Origin: Arthrobacter_H sp030452125 | GTDB taxonomy: Bacteria; Actinomycetota; Actinomycetes; Actinomycetales; Micrococcaceae | NCBI GenBank assembly: GCA_052379645.1 | Contig: JBQSYU010000002.1 | Strand: one strand, 5' to 3' | Length of the DNA stretch: 64,000 nt | Shown: positions 16,972-24,742 of the stretch, one piece after another | How positions within the stretch are numbered: position 1 is the stretch's first letter | Layout: each line of letters starts with the position of its first letter | Translations under genes and position numbers: made by a program | The notes under the pieces: generated by a model | The model's database searches: none | What the model was told of the DNA's origin: nothing | What the model saw: only the letters and a program-made list of their open reading frames with translations

Positions 16972-18663
16972 CTACTGGGCCGGCAGCAGGGCCCGGCGCA
17001 GGGTGTCCAGCCCGACCGATCCCATGTTCAGCGCCTGGCTGTGGAAGGCCTTCAGATCGAAGTCGTCGCCTTCGGCCGCGCGACGGGCATCGCGGATCTG
17101 CTCCCAGAGACGCTGGCCCACCTTGTAGGAGGGGGCCTGACCGGGCCAGCCGAGGTAGCGGGTGAACTCGAATTGGCGCTGGCCCTCGGAGATGTCCAGG
17201 TGCTTCGAGAGGAAGTCGTACCCCTTCTCGGGGGTCCATGGGCCGGAACCCCAGCGGGAGGGCATCTCCAGCTCCAGGTGGACGCCGATGTCGAACACGA
17301 CGCGGGCGGCGCGCATGCGCTGCATATCCAACATGCCCATATGGTCGCCCGGATCGGCCAGGTAGCCCAGATCCAGCATCAGGCGTTCGGCATACAGGGC
17401 CCAGCCCTCACCATGGCCGGAGACCCAGCAGGCGTTACGGCGCCAGTTGTTCAGGGTGTCCTTGCGGTACGTGGCGGTGCCGACCTGCAGGTGGTGGCCG
17501 GGAACGCCCTCGTGGTAGACCGTGGTCGTCTCGGACCAGGTGGTGAAGTCGTCCTCACCGGCGGGAACGGACCACCACATCCGGCCCGGACGGCTGAAGT
17601 CGTCGGAGGGTCCGGTGTAGTAGATGCCGCCTTCCTGGGTGGGGGCGATCATGCATTCGAGGCGGCGCATCGTTTCGGGGATCTCGAAGTGGACCCCCTC
17701 CATGGCGGCCACTGCCGCGTCGGCCTTCTCCTGCATCCACGCCTTCAAGGCTTCGGTGCCCTTGAGCTGGCGCTGCGGATCGGCGTTGAGGATCTCCTTG
17801 GCTTCGGCGATGGAGGCGCCGGCCTTGATCTGTCCGGCCACCATCTCCTGTTCGGCGATGAGCCGGTCCAATTCGGCGACGCCCCAGTCGTAGGTCTCGT
17901 CCAGGTCGATCTCGGCACCGATGAACTGCCGTGAGCACAGGGCGTAGTACTCCCGGCCCACGGCGTCCTTGGCCGGGGCGGCGGGCAGGAGTTCGGTTTC
18001 GAGGAAGTCGGCCAGGCGGGCATAGGCTGCGGCTGCCTCGGCGGCATGGGTGGATAGTTCATCGCCTAGTGTTTCCGCCGGTTCCCCGGCAGCGGTGGGT
18101 GCCTCGGCGGCGAGGGAGGTGAAGAAGCCGCCGGCCTTGGCATAGTCGCGGGTCTGCTCCATGACAATGCGGACCTGGCGCTGGGCCGCCACAAGGCCCT
18201 CGTCGCGGCTCTTGGACAGCGAGGCGATGTAGCCGTCGATGGCTGCGGAGACATTGGCGAGCCGGCCGCTGATGTGCCGCCACTGCTCGGTGGTGTCGGT
18301 GGGCATCAGATCGAAGATCGCTCGGATGTCCTGGGCCGGGCTGGCGATGTTGTTCAGCTGGGTGATCCCGGTGGCGTCGAGTTCCAGGTCGAGGCCGAGC
18401 CGTTCGCGCATGGCATCCAGAGTGATGGCATCGACGTCGTCGACCGGCTCGAGGCCTTCGAGGGCCTGGTGCGTGGTGCGGACGGCCTCGACATAGGCCT
18501 GCTGGCCGGCGGGGGAGTAGTCCGAATATCCGGTTTCGTGGCCGGGGATGCCCAGTGAGGTGGCGAAATCGGGGGCGAGGGCGATGAGGCGGTCGAAGAA
18601 CCGGTCGGCGACGGCGTCGATGGCACTGGGGGCACGGGTGGCTGGAGGTGTGGCGTTCGTCAT
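16972..18663 (-). CDS. DUF885 family putative metallo-hydrolase
   Basis: The 563-residue soluble protein carries YHEGVPGHHLQ near residue 383, the HExxxH-like zinc motif of DUF885. This family resembles zinc carboxypeptidases, but the substrate of most members is not established. No signal peptide is visible, so it is likely cytoplasmic. A further conserved stretch is HGEGWALYAERLM about 50 residues later, which supplies the extra metal-ligand Glu in related peptidases. TAGGCT ends seven bases before the ATG, so it has its own leaderless promoter rather than relying on accD-accE upstream. Confidence 0.88.
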   Translation of the reverse strand: MTNATPPATRAPSAIDAVADRFFDRLIALAPDFATSLGIPGHETGYSDYSPAGQQAYVEAVRTTHQALEGLEPVDDVDAITLDAMRERLGLDLELDATGITQLNNIASPAQDIRAIFDLMPTDTTEQWRHISGRLANVSAAIDGYIASLSKSRDEGLVAAQRQVRIVMEQTRDYAKAGGFFTSLAAEAPTAAGEPAETLGDELSTHAAEAAAAYARLADFLETELLPAAPAKDAVGREYYALCSRQFIGAEIDLDETYDWGVAELDRLIAEQEMVAGQIKAGASIAEAKEILNADPQRQLKGTEALKAWMQEKADAAVAAMEGVHFEIPETMRRLECMIAPTQEGGIYYTGPSDDFSRPGRMWWSVPAGEDDFTTWSETTTVYHEGVPGHHLQVGTATYRKDTLNNWRRNACWVSGHGEGWALYAERLMLDLGYLADPGDHMGMLDMQRMRAARVVFDIGVHLELEMPSRWGSGPWTPEKGYDFLSKHLDISEGQRQFEFTRYLGWPGQAPSYKVGQRLWEQIRDARRAAEGDDFDLKAFHSQALNMGSVGLDTLRRALLPAQ

Positions 18664-18670
18664 GGTGCAC

Positions 18671-18676
18671 AGCCTA
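18671..18676 (-). promoter_or_regulatory. -10 element (TAGGCT) of DUF885 gene, leaderless
   Basis: TAGGCT on the minus strand ends seven bases before the ATG at 18661-18663. No Shine-Dalgarno is present. Confidence 0.55.
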
Positions 18677-18737
18677 GCCGCATGTGAAGCTGGTGTTGAA
18701 GATCAGCCGCGGCCGGCGGGCGGCCCCGGGACCCCGG

Positions 18738-18986
18738 CTAGGAGCGTCCGCTGCGCCAGGGGCCCGGTTGGCCGGCCAGGTGACGGCGCTGCCAGGCCTG
18801 GTTGCGCATCACCTCGCGACGCGAGGTGGCGGCCTCGATGCCCTGGGGCTCCCGGGCCTCGCCGGGCAGGGCGGCCAGGACCGCGGCCAGTGCGGCCACG
18901 TCGACGTCGTCCGGGTTCCCCCGGACCACCTGGAACAGCGGCGCCGGGGTGCCGGCGTCGTTCTGATGGTCGGTGGAGCCGGTCAC
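18738..18986 (-). CDS. accE: Acyl-CoA carboxylase epsilon subunit
   Basis: This 82-residue protein carries the actinobacterial AccE core FQVVRGNPDDVDVAALAAVL and a basic C-terminus ending in a tryptophan-containing WRRS-like tail (GPWRSGRS). Epsilon subunits bind the AccA3/AccD complex and stimulate it. The start is GTG at 18984-18986, and GTGA overlaps the accD stop by four bases, so translation is coupled and the subunits can be made together. Confidence 0.9.
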   Translation of the reverse strand: MTGSTDHQNDAGTPAPLFQVVRGNPDDVDVAALAAVLAALPGEAREPQGIEAATSRREVMRNQAWQRRHLAGQPGPWRSGRS

Positions 18987-20596
18987 AGCGGGATGTTTCC
19001 GTGCTTCTTCGCCGGCAACGAGGCGTGCTTATCGCGCAGGGCCCGCAGTCCGCGCACGATCTGCGTCCGGGTGTCCGAGGGGGCGATCACGGCATCGATG
19101 TACCCCAGTTCCGCCGCCTGGTACGGGTTGAGCAGTTCGGTTTCGTAGTCGTCGATGATCTCGGTACGCCGGGCTTCGACGTCCCCGCCCTCGGCCGCGA
19201 CGGCTGCCAGGTCCCGGCGGTAGAGGATGTTCACCGCGCCCTGGGCCCCCATGACCCCGATCTGCGCGGTGGGCCACGCCAGGTTCAGGTCTGCGCCGAG
19301 CTTCTTGGACCCCATGACGATGTATGCGCCGCCGTAGGCCTTGCGGGTGATGACGGTCAGCTTCGGGACGGTGGCCTCGGCGTAGGCGAAGAGGAGCTTG
19401 GCCCCGCGGCGGATGATGCCCTGGAACTCCTGGTCCTTGCCGGGCAGGAACCCCGGCACGTCCACCAAGGTCAGGATCGGCAGGCCGAAGGCGTCGCAGT
19501 GGCGCACGAAACGGGCCGCCTTTTCCGAGGCGGCGATGTCCAGCGTGCCGGCGAACTGCATCGGCTGGTTGGCCACGATCCCGATGCTGCGTCCCTCGAC
19601 GCGGGCGTAGCCGATCATCACGTTCGGGGCGTAGAGCGACTGCATCTCCAGGAAGGCCCCGTCGTCGACGATGTGCTCGATGACGTCACGCATGTCGTAG
19701 GGCTGGTTCGCCGAATCGGGGATGAGCGCATCCAGGTCCAGGTCGTCCTCGGTGACCGTCAGCTCCTCCTCGAACTCCGTCGGCGGGGCCTCCGTGAGGT
19801 TGTTGGACGGCAGGTAGTCCAGTAGTTCCTTGACGAAGTCGATGGCGTCGGATTCGTCGGCGGCCAGATAGCTGGCGGTGCCGGTGTTGGCGTTGTGCTG
19901 GCGGGCCCCGCCGAGGGTCTCCATGTCCACTTCCTCGCCGGTGACCGTCTTGATGACGTCCGGGCCGGTGATGAACATGTGGCTGGTCTTGTCCACCATC
20001 ACCACGAAGTCGGTCAGGGCCGGGGAGTAGGCCGCGCCGCCGGCGCAGGGCCCGAGGATCAGGGAGATCTGCGGGACGACGCCGGAGGCGTGGACGTTGT
20101 TGCGGAAGATGTCGGCGAACATCGCCAGCGAGGCGACGCCCTCCTGGATGCGGGCCCCGCCGCCGTCGTTGATCCCCACGACCGGGCAGCCGTTGCGCAG
20201 GGCGAATTCCTGGACCTTGACGATCTTCTCGCCGTTGACCTTGCTCAATGAGCCGCCGAAGACGGTGAAGTCCTGGGAGTAGACGGCCACGAGGCGGCCA
20301 TCGACCGTACCGTGCCCGGAGACGACGCCGTCGCCGAGGGGGTGCTTGGAGTCCATGCCGAAGGCGGTGGAGCGGTGCACCGCCAGGGCGTCGAATTCGA
20401 CGAAGGAGTCCTCGTCCATGAGCTGTTCGATGCGCTCGCGGGCGGTGTTCTTGCCGCGGGCGTGCTGCTTTTCCACCGCCTGCGGGCCGGAGGGGGTCAG
20501 CGACTGCGACTGCCGGCGCCGGAATTCGGCGATCTTGCCCGCGGTGGTGGACAGGTCGATCTGCTCGTCCGGTGCCTGGAGGCCGGTCTCGCTCAT
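18983..20596 (-). CDS. accD: Acyl-CoA carboxylase beta (carboxyltransferase) subunit, AccD5-like
   Basis: The 537-residue carboxyltransferase moves the carboxyl from biotin on AccA3 to acetyl- or propionyl-CoA. It has two crotonase-like halves. The N-terminal half has ARGKNTARERIEQLMDEDSF and NDGGGARIQEGVASL; the C-terminal half has VDVPGFLPGKDQE and RKAYGGAYIVMGSK. The insert-free length matches AccD5/PccB rather than AccD4/6 alone, but acetyl versus propionyl preference cannot be fixed by eye. It heads the accD-accE operon. A TGTAG-N5-CTACA palindrome lies ~100 bp upstream, as at accA3, and the SDR gene diverges from the same region. Confidence 0.94.
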   Translation of the reverse strand: MSETGLQAPDEQIDLSTTAGKIAEFRRRQSQSLTPSGPQAVEKQHARGKNTARERIEQLMDEDSFVEFDALAVHRSTAFGMDSKHPLGDGVVSGHGTVDGRLVAVYSQDFTVFGGSLSKVNGEKIVKVQEFALRNGCPVVGINDGGGARIQEGVASLAMFADIFRNNVHASGVVPQISLILGPCAGGAAYSPALTDFVVMVDKTSHMFITGPDVIKTVTGEEVDMETLGGARQHNANTGTASYLAADESDAIDFVKELLDYLPSNNLTEAPPTEFEEELTVTEDDLDLDALIPDSANQPYDMRDVIEHIVDDGAFLEMQSLYAPNVMIGYARVEGRSIGIVANQPMQFAGTLDIAASEKAARFVRHCDAFGLPILTLVDVPGFLPGKDQEFQGIIRRGAKLLFAYAEATVPKLTVITRKAYGGAYIVMGSKKLGADLNLAWPTAQIGVMGAQGAVNILYRRDLAAVAAEGGDVEARRTEIIDDYETELLNPYQAAELGYIDAVIAPSDTRTQIVRGLRALRDKHASLPAKKHGNIPL

Positions 20597-20687
20597 GCGG
20601 GAGACTCCCGTCTGTTTGAAAGTAGTAGGAATGGCACAACAAGCGTGCCCTCAAGGTCAGTCTAGTGACGTGCCGCGCCGTCTCGGC

Positions 20688-20702
20688 TGTAGGAACCCTA
20701 CA
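20688..20702. promoter_or_regulatory. Palindromic operator candidate upstream of accD (TGTAG-N5-CTACA)
   Basis: The arms are 20688-20692 and 20698-20702, centred about 99 bp upstream of accD and also about 99 bp upstream of the divergent SDR gene. The right half CTACAAA equals that of the accA3 site (8981-9001). Confidence 0.6.
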
Positions 20703-20781
20703 AAGTCACCGCGTGGCGCTCGGGTGGTTCCGGGCAGGAAGGGCTTGTTACTGACGGGTAACCTTCGCGGGGGATTTCCCG

Positions 20782-20787
20782 TAGGCT
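20782..20787 (+). promoter_or_regulatory. -10 element (TAGGCT) of SDR gene, leaderless
   Basis: TAGGCT ends six bases before the ATG at 20794. There is no ribosome-binding site. Confidence 0.6.
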
Positions 20788-20793
20788 GGTCCC

Positions 20794-21669
20794 ATGACCG
20801 AGTCACCAGCACCCCAGAACCCCGTAGCCGACGCCGCCGACGGAACCCGCCCCTTCGCAGGACGTACGGTCCTGATGAGCGGTGGAAGCCGCGGCATCGG
20901 ACTCGCGATCGCCCTGCAACTGGCAGCAGGCGGAGCGAACATCGCCCTGATGGCCAAGACCGCCACGGCCCATCCGACCCTCGAGGGGACCGTCTACACG
21001 GCAGCCGAGCAGATCCGGGACCACGGCGTCGGCGCCCTGCCGATCGTCGGGGACGTGCGCAACGACGACGATGTGCAGTCGGCCGCCGAGGCCACCGTCG
21101 CCGAATTCGGAGGCCTGGACATCGTCGTGAACAACGCCTCGGCGATCGACCTCTCCTCCACCGATGCCGTCTCGATGAAGCGCTACGACCTGATGCATGA
21201 CATCAACGTCCGCGGCACGTTCCTGCTGTCCAAGCTGAGCCTGGATGCGCTGCGCCGTTCGTCGAACCCCCATATCCTGACCCTGTCCCCGCCGCTGAAC
21301 CTGGACCCGAAATGGGCCGGTGCCAACCTCGCCTACACCATGGCCAAATACGGGATGAGCATGACGACGCTCGGCCTGGCCGAGGAACTGCGTTCGGACG
21401 GCATCGGCGTGAACTCGCTCTGGCCGGCCACGCTGATCAACACCGCGGCGATCCGCAACATGCCCGGCGGGGAGAAGCTGGTCCTGGGCGCCCGCAAGGA
21501 ATCTATCGTCGCCGATGCCGCCGCCGCCATCCTGGCCCGCCCGGCGGGCGAATGCAGCGGGAACTTCTTCATCGACGAAGAGGTCCTGCGTGCCGAGGGG
21601 GTCACCGACTTCACCGGCTACAGCATGGGAGCCCCCGAGGAGTCGCTGGTCGCCGACATGTTCCTCTGA
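20794..21669 (+). CDS. Short-chain dehydrogenase/reductase (HSDL2-like)
   Basis: The 291-residue NAD(P)-dependent oxidoreductase has the nucleotide motif SGGSRGIGLAIA (about residues 30-41), NNASAIDL, and the catalytic YTMAK with an upstream serine in LTLSPPLNL. The SPPLNL and WPATLINTAAI elements are like the HSDL2/SCP2-associated SDR group found next to fatty-acid genes. Substrate unknown; a lipid or acyl-chain substrate would suit the position opposite accD. The first ATG is supported by a leaderless promoter. It is followed by a strong hairpin. Confidence 0.87.
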   Translation: MTESPAPQNPVADAADGTRPFAGRTVLMSGGSRGIGLAIALQLAAGGANIALMAKTATAHPTLEGTVYTAAEQIRDHGVGALPIVGDVRNDDDVQSAAEATVAEFGGLDIVVNNASAIDLSSTDAVSMKRYDLMHDINVRGTFLLSKLSLDALRRSSNPHILTLSPPLNLDPKWAGANLAYTMAKYGMSMTTLGLAEELRSDGIGVNSLWPATLINTAAIRNMPGGEKLVLGARKESIVADAAAAILARPAGECSGNFFIDEEVLRAEGVTDFTGYSMGAPEESLVADMFL

Positions 21670-21677
21670 GCCGGTTC

Positions 21678-21719
21678 CCGGTGGCGGGCCGCCCCGTGGC
21701 GGGGCCGGCCCGCCACCGG
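21678..21719 (+). terminator. GC-rich hairpin after SDR gene
   Basis: Perfect 13-bp arms (21678-21690 and 21707-21719) enclose a second small hairpin. There is no T-run. It begins nine bases past the SDR stop and ends ten bases before the birA -10 element. Confidence 0.6.
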
Positions 21720-21728
21720 CACCCGGAC

Positions 21729-21734
21729 TAGGCT
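21729..21734 (+). promoter_or_regulatory. -10 element (TAGGCT) of birA, leaderless
   Basis: TAGGCT ends seven bases before the ATG at 21742, with no ribosome-binding site between. Confidence 0.6.
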
Positions 21735-21741
21735 GGACCCC

Positions 21742-22617
21742 ATGAACGAACCCGCCGCCCTGCGTACCCCCCTGGATGCCGAGGCCCTGCGCCGTGAACT
21801 CGTCGCCCCCGGGACCATCGCCCGGGTGGAGGTCGTGGAATCCACGGGGTCGACCAATACCGACCTGGCCGCCGCCTTCACCGCCGCCCCCGGGGAATGG
21901 CCGCAGATCAGTGTGCTGGCCACCGATTTCCAGTCCGCCGGAAAAGGACGGATGGACCGCAGTTGGCAGGCCCCTGCCCGCAGTTCCCTGGCGGTGAGCC
22001 TGCTTTTCCGCCCGGTACCCGGAGGCCGGCCCGCCACCGCCGAGACCTACGCCTGGATGTCGATGCTCTGCGCCACGGCCCTGGCCGACACCCTGCGCGA
22101 ATGCGCCGGGGTCCCCGCCGAACTCAAATGGCCCAATGACGTGATCGTCGCCGGCCGCAAGGTCGCCGGCGTCCTGGCCCAACTGGTCCCCGCCCCCGGA
22201 GGGGCCGCCGTCGTCGTCGGCTCGGGGGTCAACGTCACCCTAGAACGCGAGGAACTGCCCGTACCCACCGCCACCTCGCTGCTGCTTGAAGGGGCCCGGA
22301 CCGTTGACACGACCGCCCTGCTGGAGGATTACCTGCGCCGGGTCTCCGCCCTCTACACCGGGTTCCTGCGGGCCGGCGGCCGGGCGGGGGACGCGATCGA
22401 CGGGGGAGCCACCTTGCTCGAACGGGTGGCCCGGTCCATGGCGACGATCGGGGCGCCCGTCAGGGCCGAACTGCCCTCGGGGGAGAGCGTGGAAGGCACC
22501 GCCGTCGGTTTGGAGCCCGACGGGGCGCTGAGCGTGCAGACGGCCGACGGGACCCTGACCGCCATCCGGGCCGGGGACGTGGTGCACCTGCGTCGCACCG
22601 ACGGACGCTACGCCTGA
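21742..22617 (+). CDS. birA: Biotin--[acetyl-CoA-carboxylase] ligase
   Basis: BirA makes biotinyl-AMP and attaches biotin to the carrier lysine (K554 of AccA3 here). The 291-residue protein has the substrate motif ESTGSTNTDL, the adenylate loop GKGRMDRSWQAP (usually GRGRRGR), the catalytic KWPNDVIVAGRKVAGVLAQL, and a C-terminal SH3-like cap with VEGTAVGLEPDGAL. There is no N-terminal helix-turn-helix, so it is a monofunctional ligase and not the repressor of the acc palindromes. Its position opposite accD-accE fits the pathway. Confidence 0.94.
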   Translation: MNEPAALRTPLDAEALRRELVAPGTIARVEVVESTGSTNTDLAAAFTAAPGEWPQISVLATDFQSAGKGRMDRSWQAPARSSLAVSLLFRPVPGGRPATAETYAWMSMLCATALADTLRECAGVPAELKWPNDVIVAGRKVAGVLAQLVPAPGGAAVVVGSGVNVTLEREELPVPTATSLLLEGARTVDTTALLEDYLRRVSALYTGFLRAGGRAGDAIDGGATLLERVARSMATIGAPVRAELPSGESVEGTAVGLEPDGALSVQTADGTLTAIRAGDVVHLRRTDGRYA

Positions 22618-22640
22618 TCCGGGCCATCGGTGCTGCCGCC

Positions 22641-22646
22641 TAGACT
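22641..22646 (+). promoter_or_regulatory. -10 element (TAGACT) of PH-domain gene
   Basis: TAGACT lies 48 bases before the ATG at 22695. GAGGGAAGGGA precedes the start, so this message has a normal leader. Confidence 0.4.
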
Positions 22647-22694
22647 TGGAACCGACGTGGGCGAGCAGGATCCACGCGAGGGAAGGGACAGCGG

Positions 22695-23255
22695 ATGAGG
22701 CTGCGACTGGCAGAGAACGAGTGGGTGATCGTCAAGACCCGGGCGCACCGCCGTGTGTTGAACCGTCCCGCCGTCGTCTTCGTCATCCTGACCGCACTGA
22801 GCGCCTTCGCCCTGGGCACCCTGACCCGCAACGACCTGCCGGAGGCCGTGGAGCAGACCGTCCCGTTGCTGCAGGTGGTCATCCCGATCGTGGCCGCGGT
22901 GCTCCTGCTGGCCTGGTGCATCATCCCGGTGGTTCGATGGAGACGGACGCTGGTCTTTTTGACCAACGAACGGATCGTGGTGCGCCGGGGGGCCGGGGCC
23001 AGGAACCAGTGGGAGTTGCCGCTGGCCTTCGTACGGACCCTGAAGACCAGCCAGAAACTCGTTGAACGGGCGAGCGGCTCGGGGGCCCTGGTGTTGGAGA
23101 CCGCCAACGGGCCGGTACGCATCCCGCATCTGCCGCGGATCGAACGCGTCAGGGAGCTGGTGGTGACCACCATTGAGCGTTTACCCAGATCCATGGGGTT
23201 CGATGGTGTAGAAATTGGTACGGAGGAACACGTGGATGGGATCGGACATGGATGA
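22695..23255 (+). CDS. PH-domain (bPH) membrane protein
   Basis: The 186-residue protein has two membrane segments (about residues 27-45 and 56-79). A bacterial pleckstrin-homology-like domain follows: RRTLVFLTNERIVVRRGAG, a beta strand pair ELPLAFVRTLK, then GALVLETANGPVRIPHLPR. Such proteins sit in the cytoplasmic membrane with the PH fold inside. Their function is unclear. The 3' end overlaps the adenylate-cyclase gene by 20 bases, so the two are likely one transcript. GGGAAGGGA lies upstream of the ATG. Confidence 0.8.
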   Translation: MRLRLAENEWVIVKTRAHRRVLNRPAVVFVILTALSAFALGTLTRNDLPEAVEQTVPLLQVVIPIVAAVLLLAWCIIPVVRWRRTLVFLTNERIVVRRGAGARNQWELPLAFVRTLKTSQKLVERASGSGALVLETANGPVRIPHLPRIERVRELVVTTIERLPRSMGFDGVEIGTEEHVDGIGHG

Positions 23256-24612
23256 TGGGCAGGACGCCGGTGGTCAGCGGGCGGAAAGCGCCCCGACACC
23301 GGGACGGGAGCCCCTGCCCAGAACCGCGGCCCTCCCGATCCTGCCCCCGGCGCCCTGGCAGCGGGCCGGGGAAACCGGCCCCGGGCAGGAGCCGGCCGAC
23401 CCCGAAGCGGTGGAGCCGGTCACCGACCGGGCGGATCCGGAAAGTGCCGACCTGGAACCACCCGATCACGGTTCGACGCCGACCGGGACGTCCACCGGGA
23501 GCCTGCCGCAGCTGAGCCCCGATGCCGGCCCGGAAACCCGGGCCCTGCCGCTGGCCCAGGCGTTGGAACGCGAAAAGGTCAAGGAATCCGCCCAGGACCT
23601 GGAGAAGCTGTTGCTCGGGGCCAAACGCACCATGCGCCGTCGCGAGGCGGCCGCCGCGGCGGGGATCTCGCTGCTCAGCGCCCGCAAACTCTGGCGCGCC
23701 CTGGGCTTCCCCAACCTCGGGGACGACGACGTCGCCTTCACCGAGGTGGACCTGGAAGCCTTGCGCACGATCGTGGGCAACGTGCGCAGTTCGGTGCTGA
23801 CCGAGGAGGCCGCGGTCTCCATCACCCGGTCGATCGGGCAGATGACCGACCGGATGGTCGTTTGGCAGATCGAGGCACTGGTGGAGGACATGGTCCAGAA
23901 CCAGGGGGTCAGCGACCCCGAAGCCCGGCGACGGTTGGTGGACCGCCTCCCGGATCTGGTGGATCCGCTGGAGAAGCTCCTGGTCTATTCCTGGCGCCGC
24001 CAGCTGAACGCTGCGGTCCACCGGTTGGGGGTCCGCGCCGAAACGGGGCTGGCCTCCAGCGAAGAGGGCCGCGACGGCAGCGAGGACGACGCCCCGTTGC
24101 CGTTGGCCCGCGCCGTAGGCTTCGCGGACCTGGTCTCCTACACCTCGCTGTCGCGCCGGATGAACGAACGCACGCTGGCCCAGACCGTGCAGCGCTTCGA
24201 GAACAAATGCGCCGAGATCATCTCCATCGGTGGGGGACGGCTGGTCAAGACCATCGGCGACGAGGTCCTCTTCATCGCCGAGACCCCGCAGGCCGGGGCC
24301 CAGATCTCGCTGACCTTGGCCACCGAATTCGCCGACGACGACTTCCTGCCCAAAGCGAGGGTCTCCATCGTCTGGGGGCGCATCCTCTCCCGGCTGGGTG
24401 ATGTCTACGGGCCCACCGTGAACCTGGCCTCGCGGCTGACGGCGCTCGCGGACCCCGGCACCGTCTGGACCGATTCGGTCACCGCGGGCACCCTGGAAGG
24501 CGACGACCGCTTCGTCCTGGACCCCCAACCGACCACGCAGGTCCGTGGTTTCGGGGACATCAACCCCGTGGTCCTGTCCATGGGGGAGGGCGCCGGGCTG
24601 GTCCTGGACTGA
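23236..24612 (+). CDS. Class III adenylate cyclase with Rv1264-like regulatory domain
   Basis: The 458-residue cytosolic cyclase has a disordered proline-rich N-terminus (about 1-105). A helical regulatory domain (about 115-285, with LLSARKLWRALGFPNLGD) resembles the autoinhibitory half of mycobacterial Rv1264. The catalytic domain (about 290-450) has all key residues: metal Asp D298 (GFADLVSY) and D342 (KTIGDE), adenine-selecting K338 and D389, and transition-state N396 and R400 (VNLASRL). It therefore probably makes cAMP. The ATG at 23236 is chosen because GGAGG lies nine bases upstream; ATG 23248 is an alternative. It overlaps the PH gene and lies 130 bases before the giant surface protein gene. 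Confidence 0.9.
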   Translation: MGSDMDDGQDAGGQRAESAPTPGREPLPRTAALPILPPAPWQRAGETGPGQEPADPEAVEPVTDRADPESADLEPPDHGSTPTGTSTGSLPQLSPDAGPETRALPLAQALEREKVKESAQDLEKLLLGAKRTMRRREAAAAAGISLLSARKLWRALGFPNLGDDDVAFTEVDLEALRTIVGNVRSSVLTEEAAVSITRSIGQMTDRMVVWQIEALVEDMVQNQGVSDPEARRRLVDRLPDLVDPLEKLLVYSWRRQLNAAVHRLGVRAETGLASSEEGRDGSEDDAPLPLARAVGFADLVSYTSLSRRMNERTLAQTVQRFENKCAEIISIGGGRLVKTIGDEVLFIAETPQAGAQISLTLATEFADDDFLPKARVSIVWGRILSRLGDVYGPTVNLASRLTALADPGTVWTDSVTAGTLEGDDRFVLDPQPTTQVRGFGDINPVVLSMGEGAGLVLD

Positions 24613-24675
24613 GCCCGCCCGCCCCGGGATGGGGAGTTCTCCCCATGGGCCGGATTTCCTCCATCGGTTAGGATC

Positions 24676-24681
24676 TAGGGT
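24676..24681 (+). promoter_or_regulatory. Probable -10 element (TAGGGT) of the surface-signalling cluster
   Basis: TAGGGT lies 61 bases before the ATG of the giant gene and about 63 bases after the cyclase stop. GAGGA precedes the start codon. No clear -35 is seen. Confidence 0.35.
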
Positions 24682-24742
24682 GGCTGGTTCTGCTTCCCGC
24701 TGGGGGCCGAACAAAATCTGACGTTGATGAGGAACTACACGT

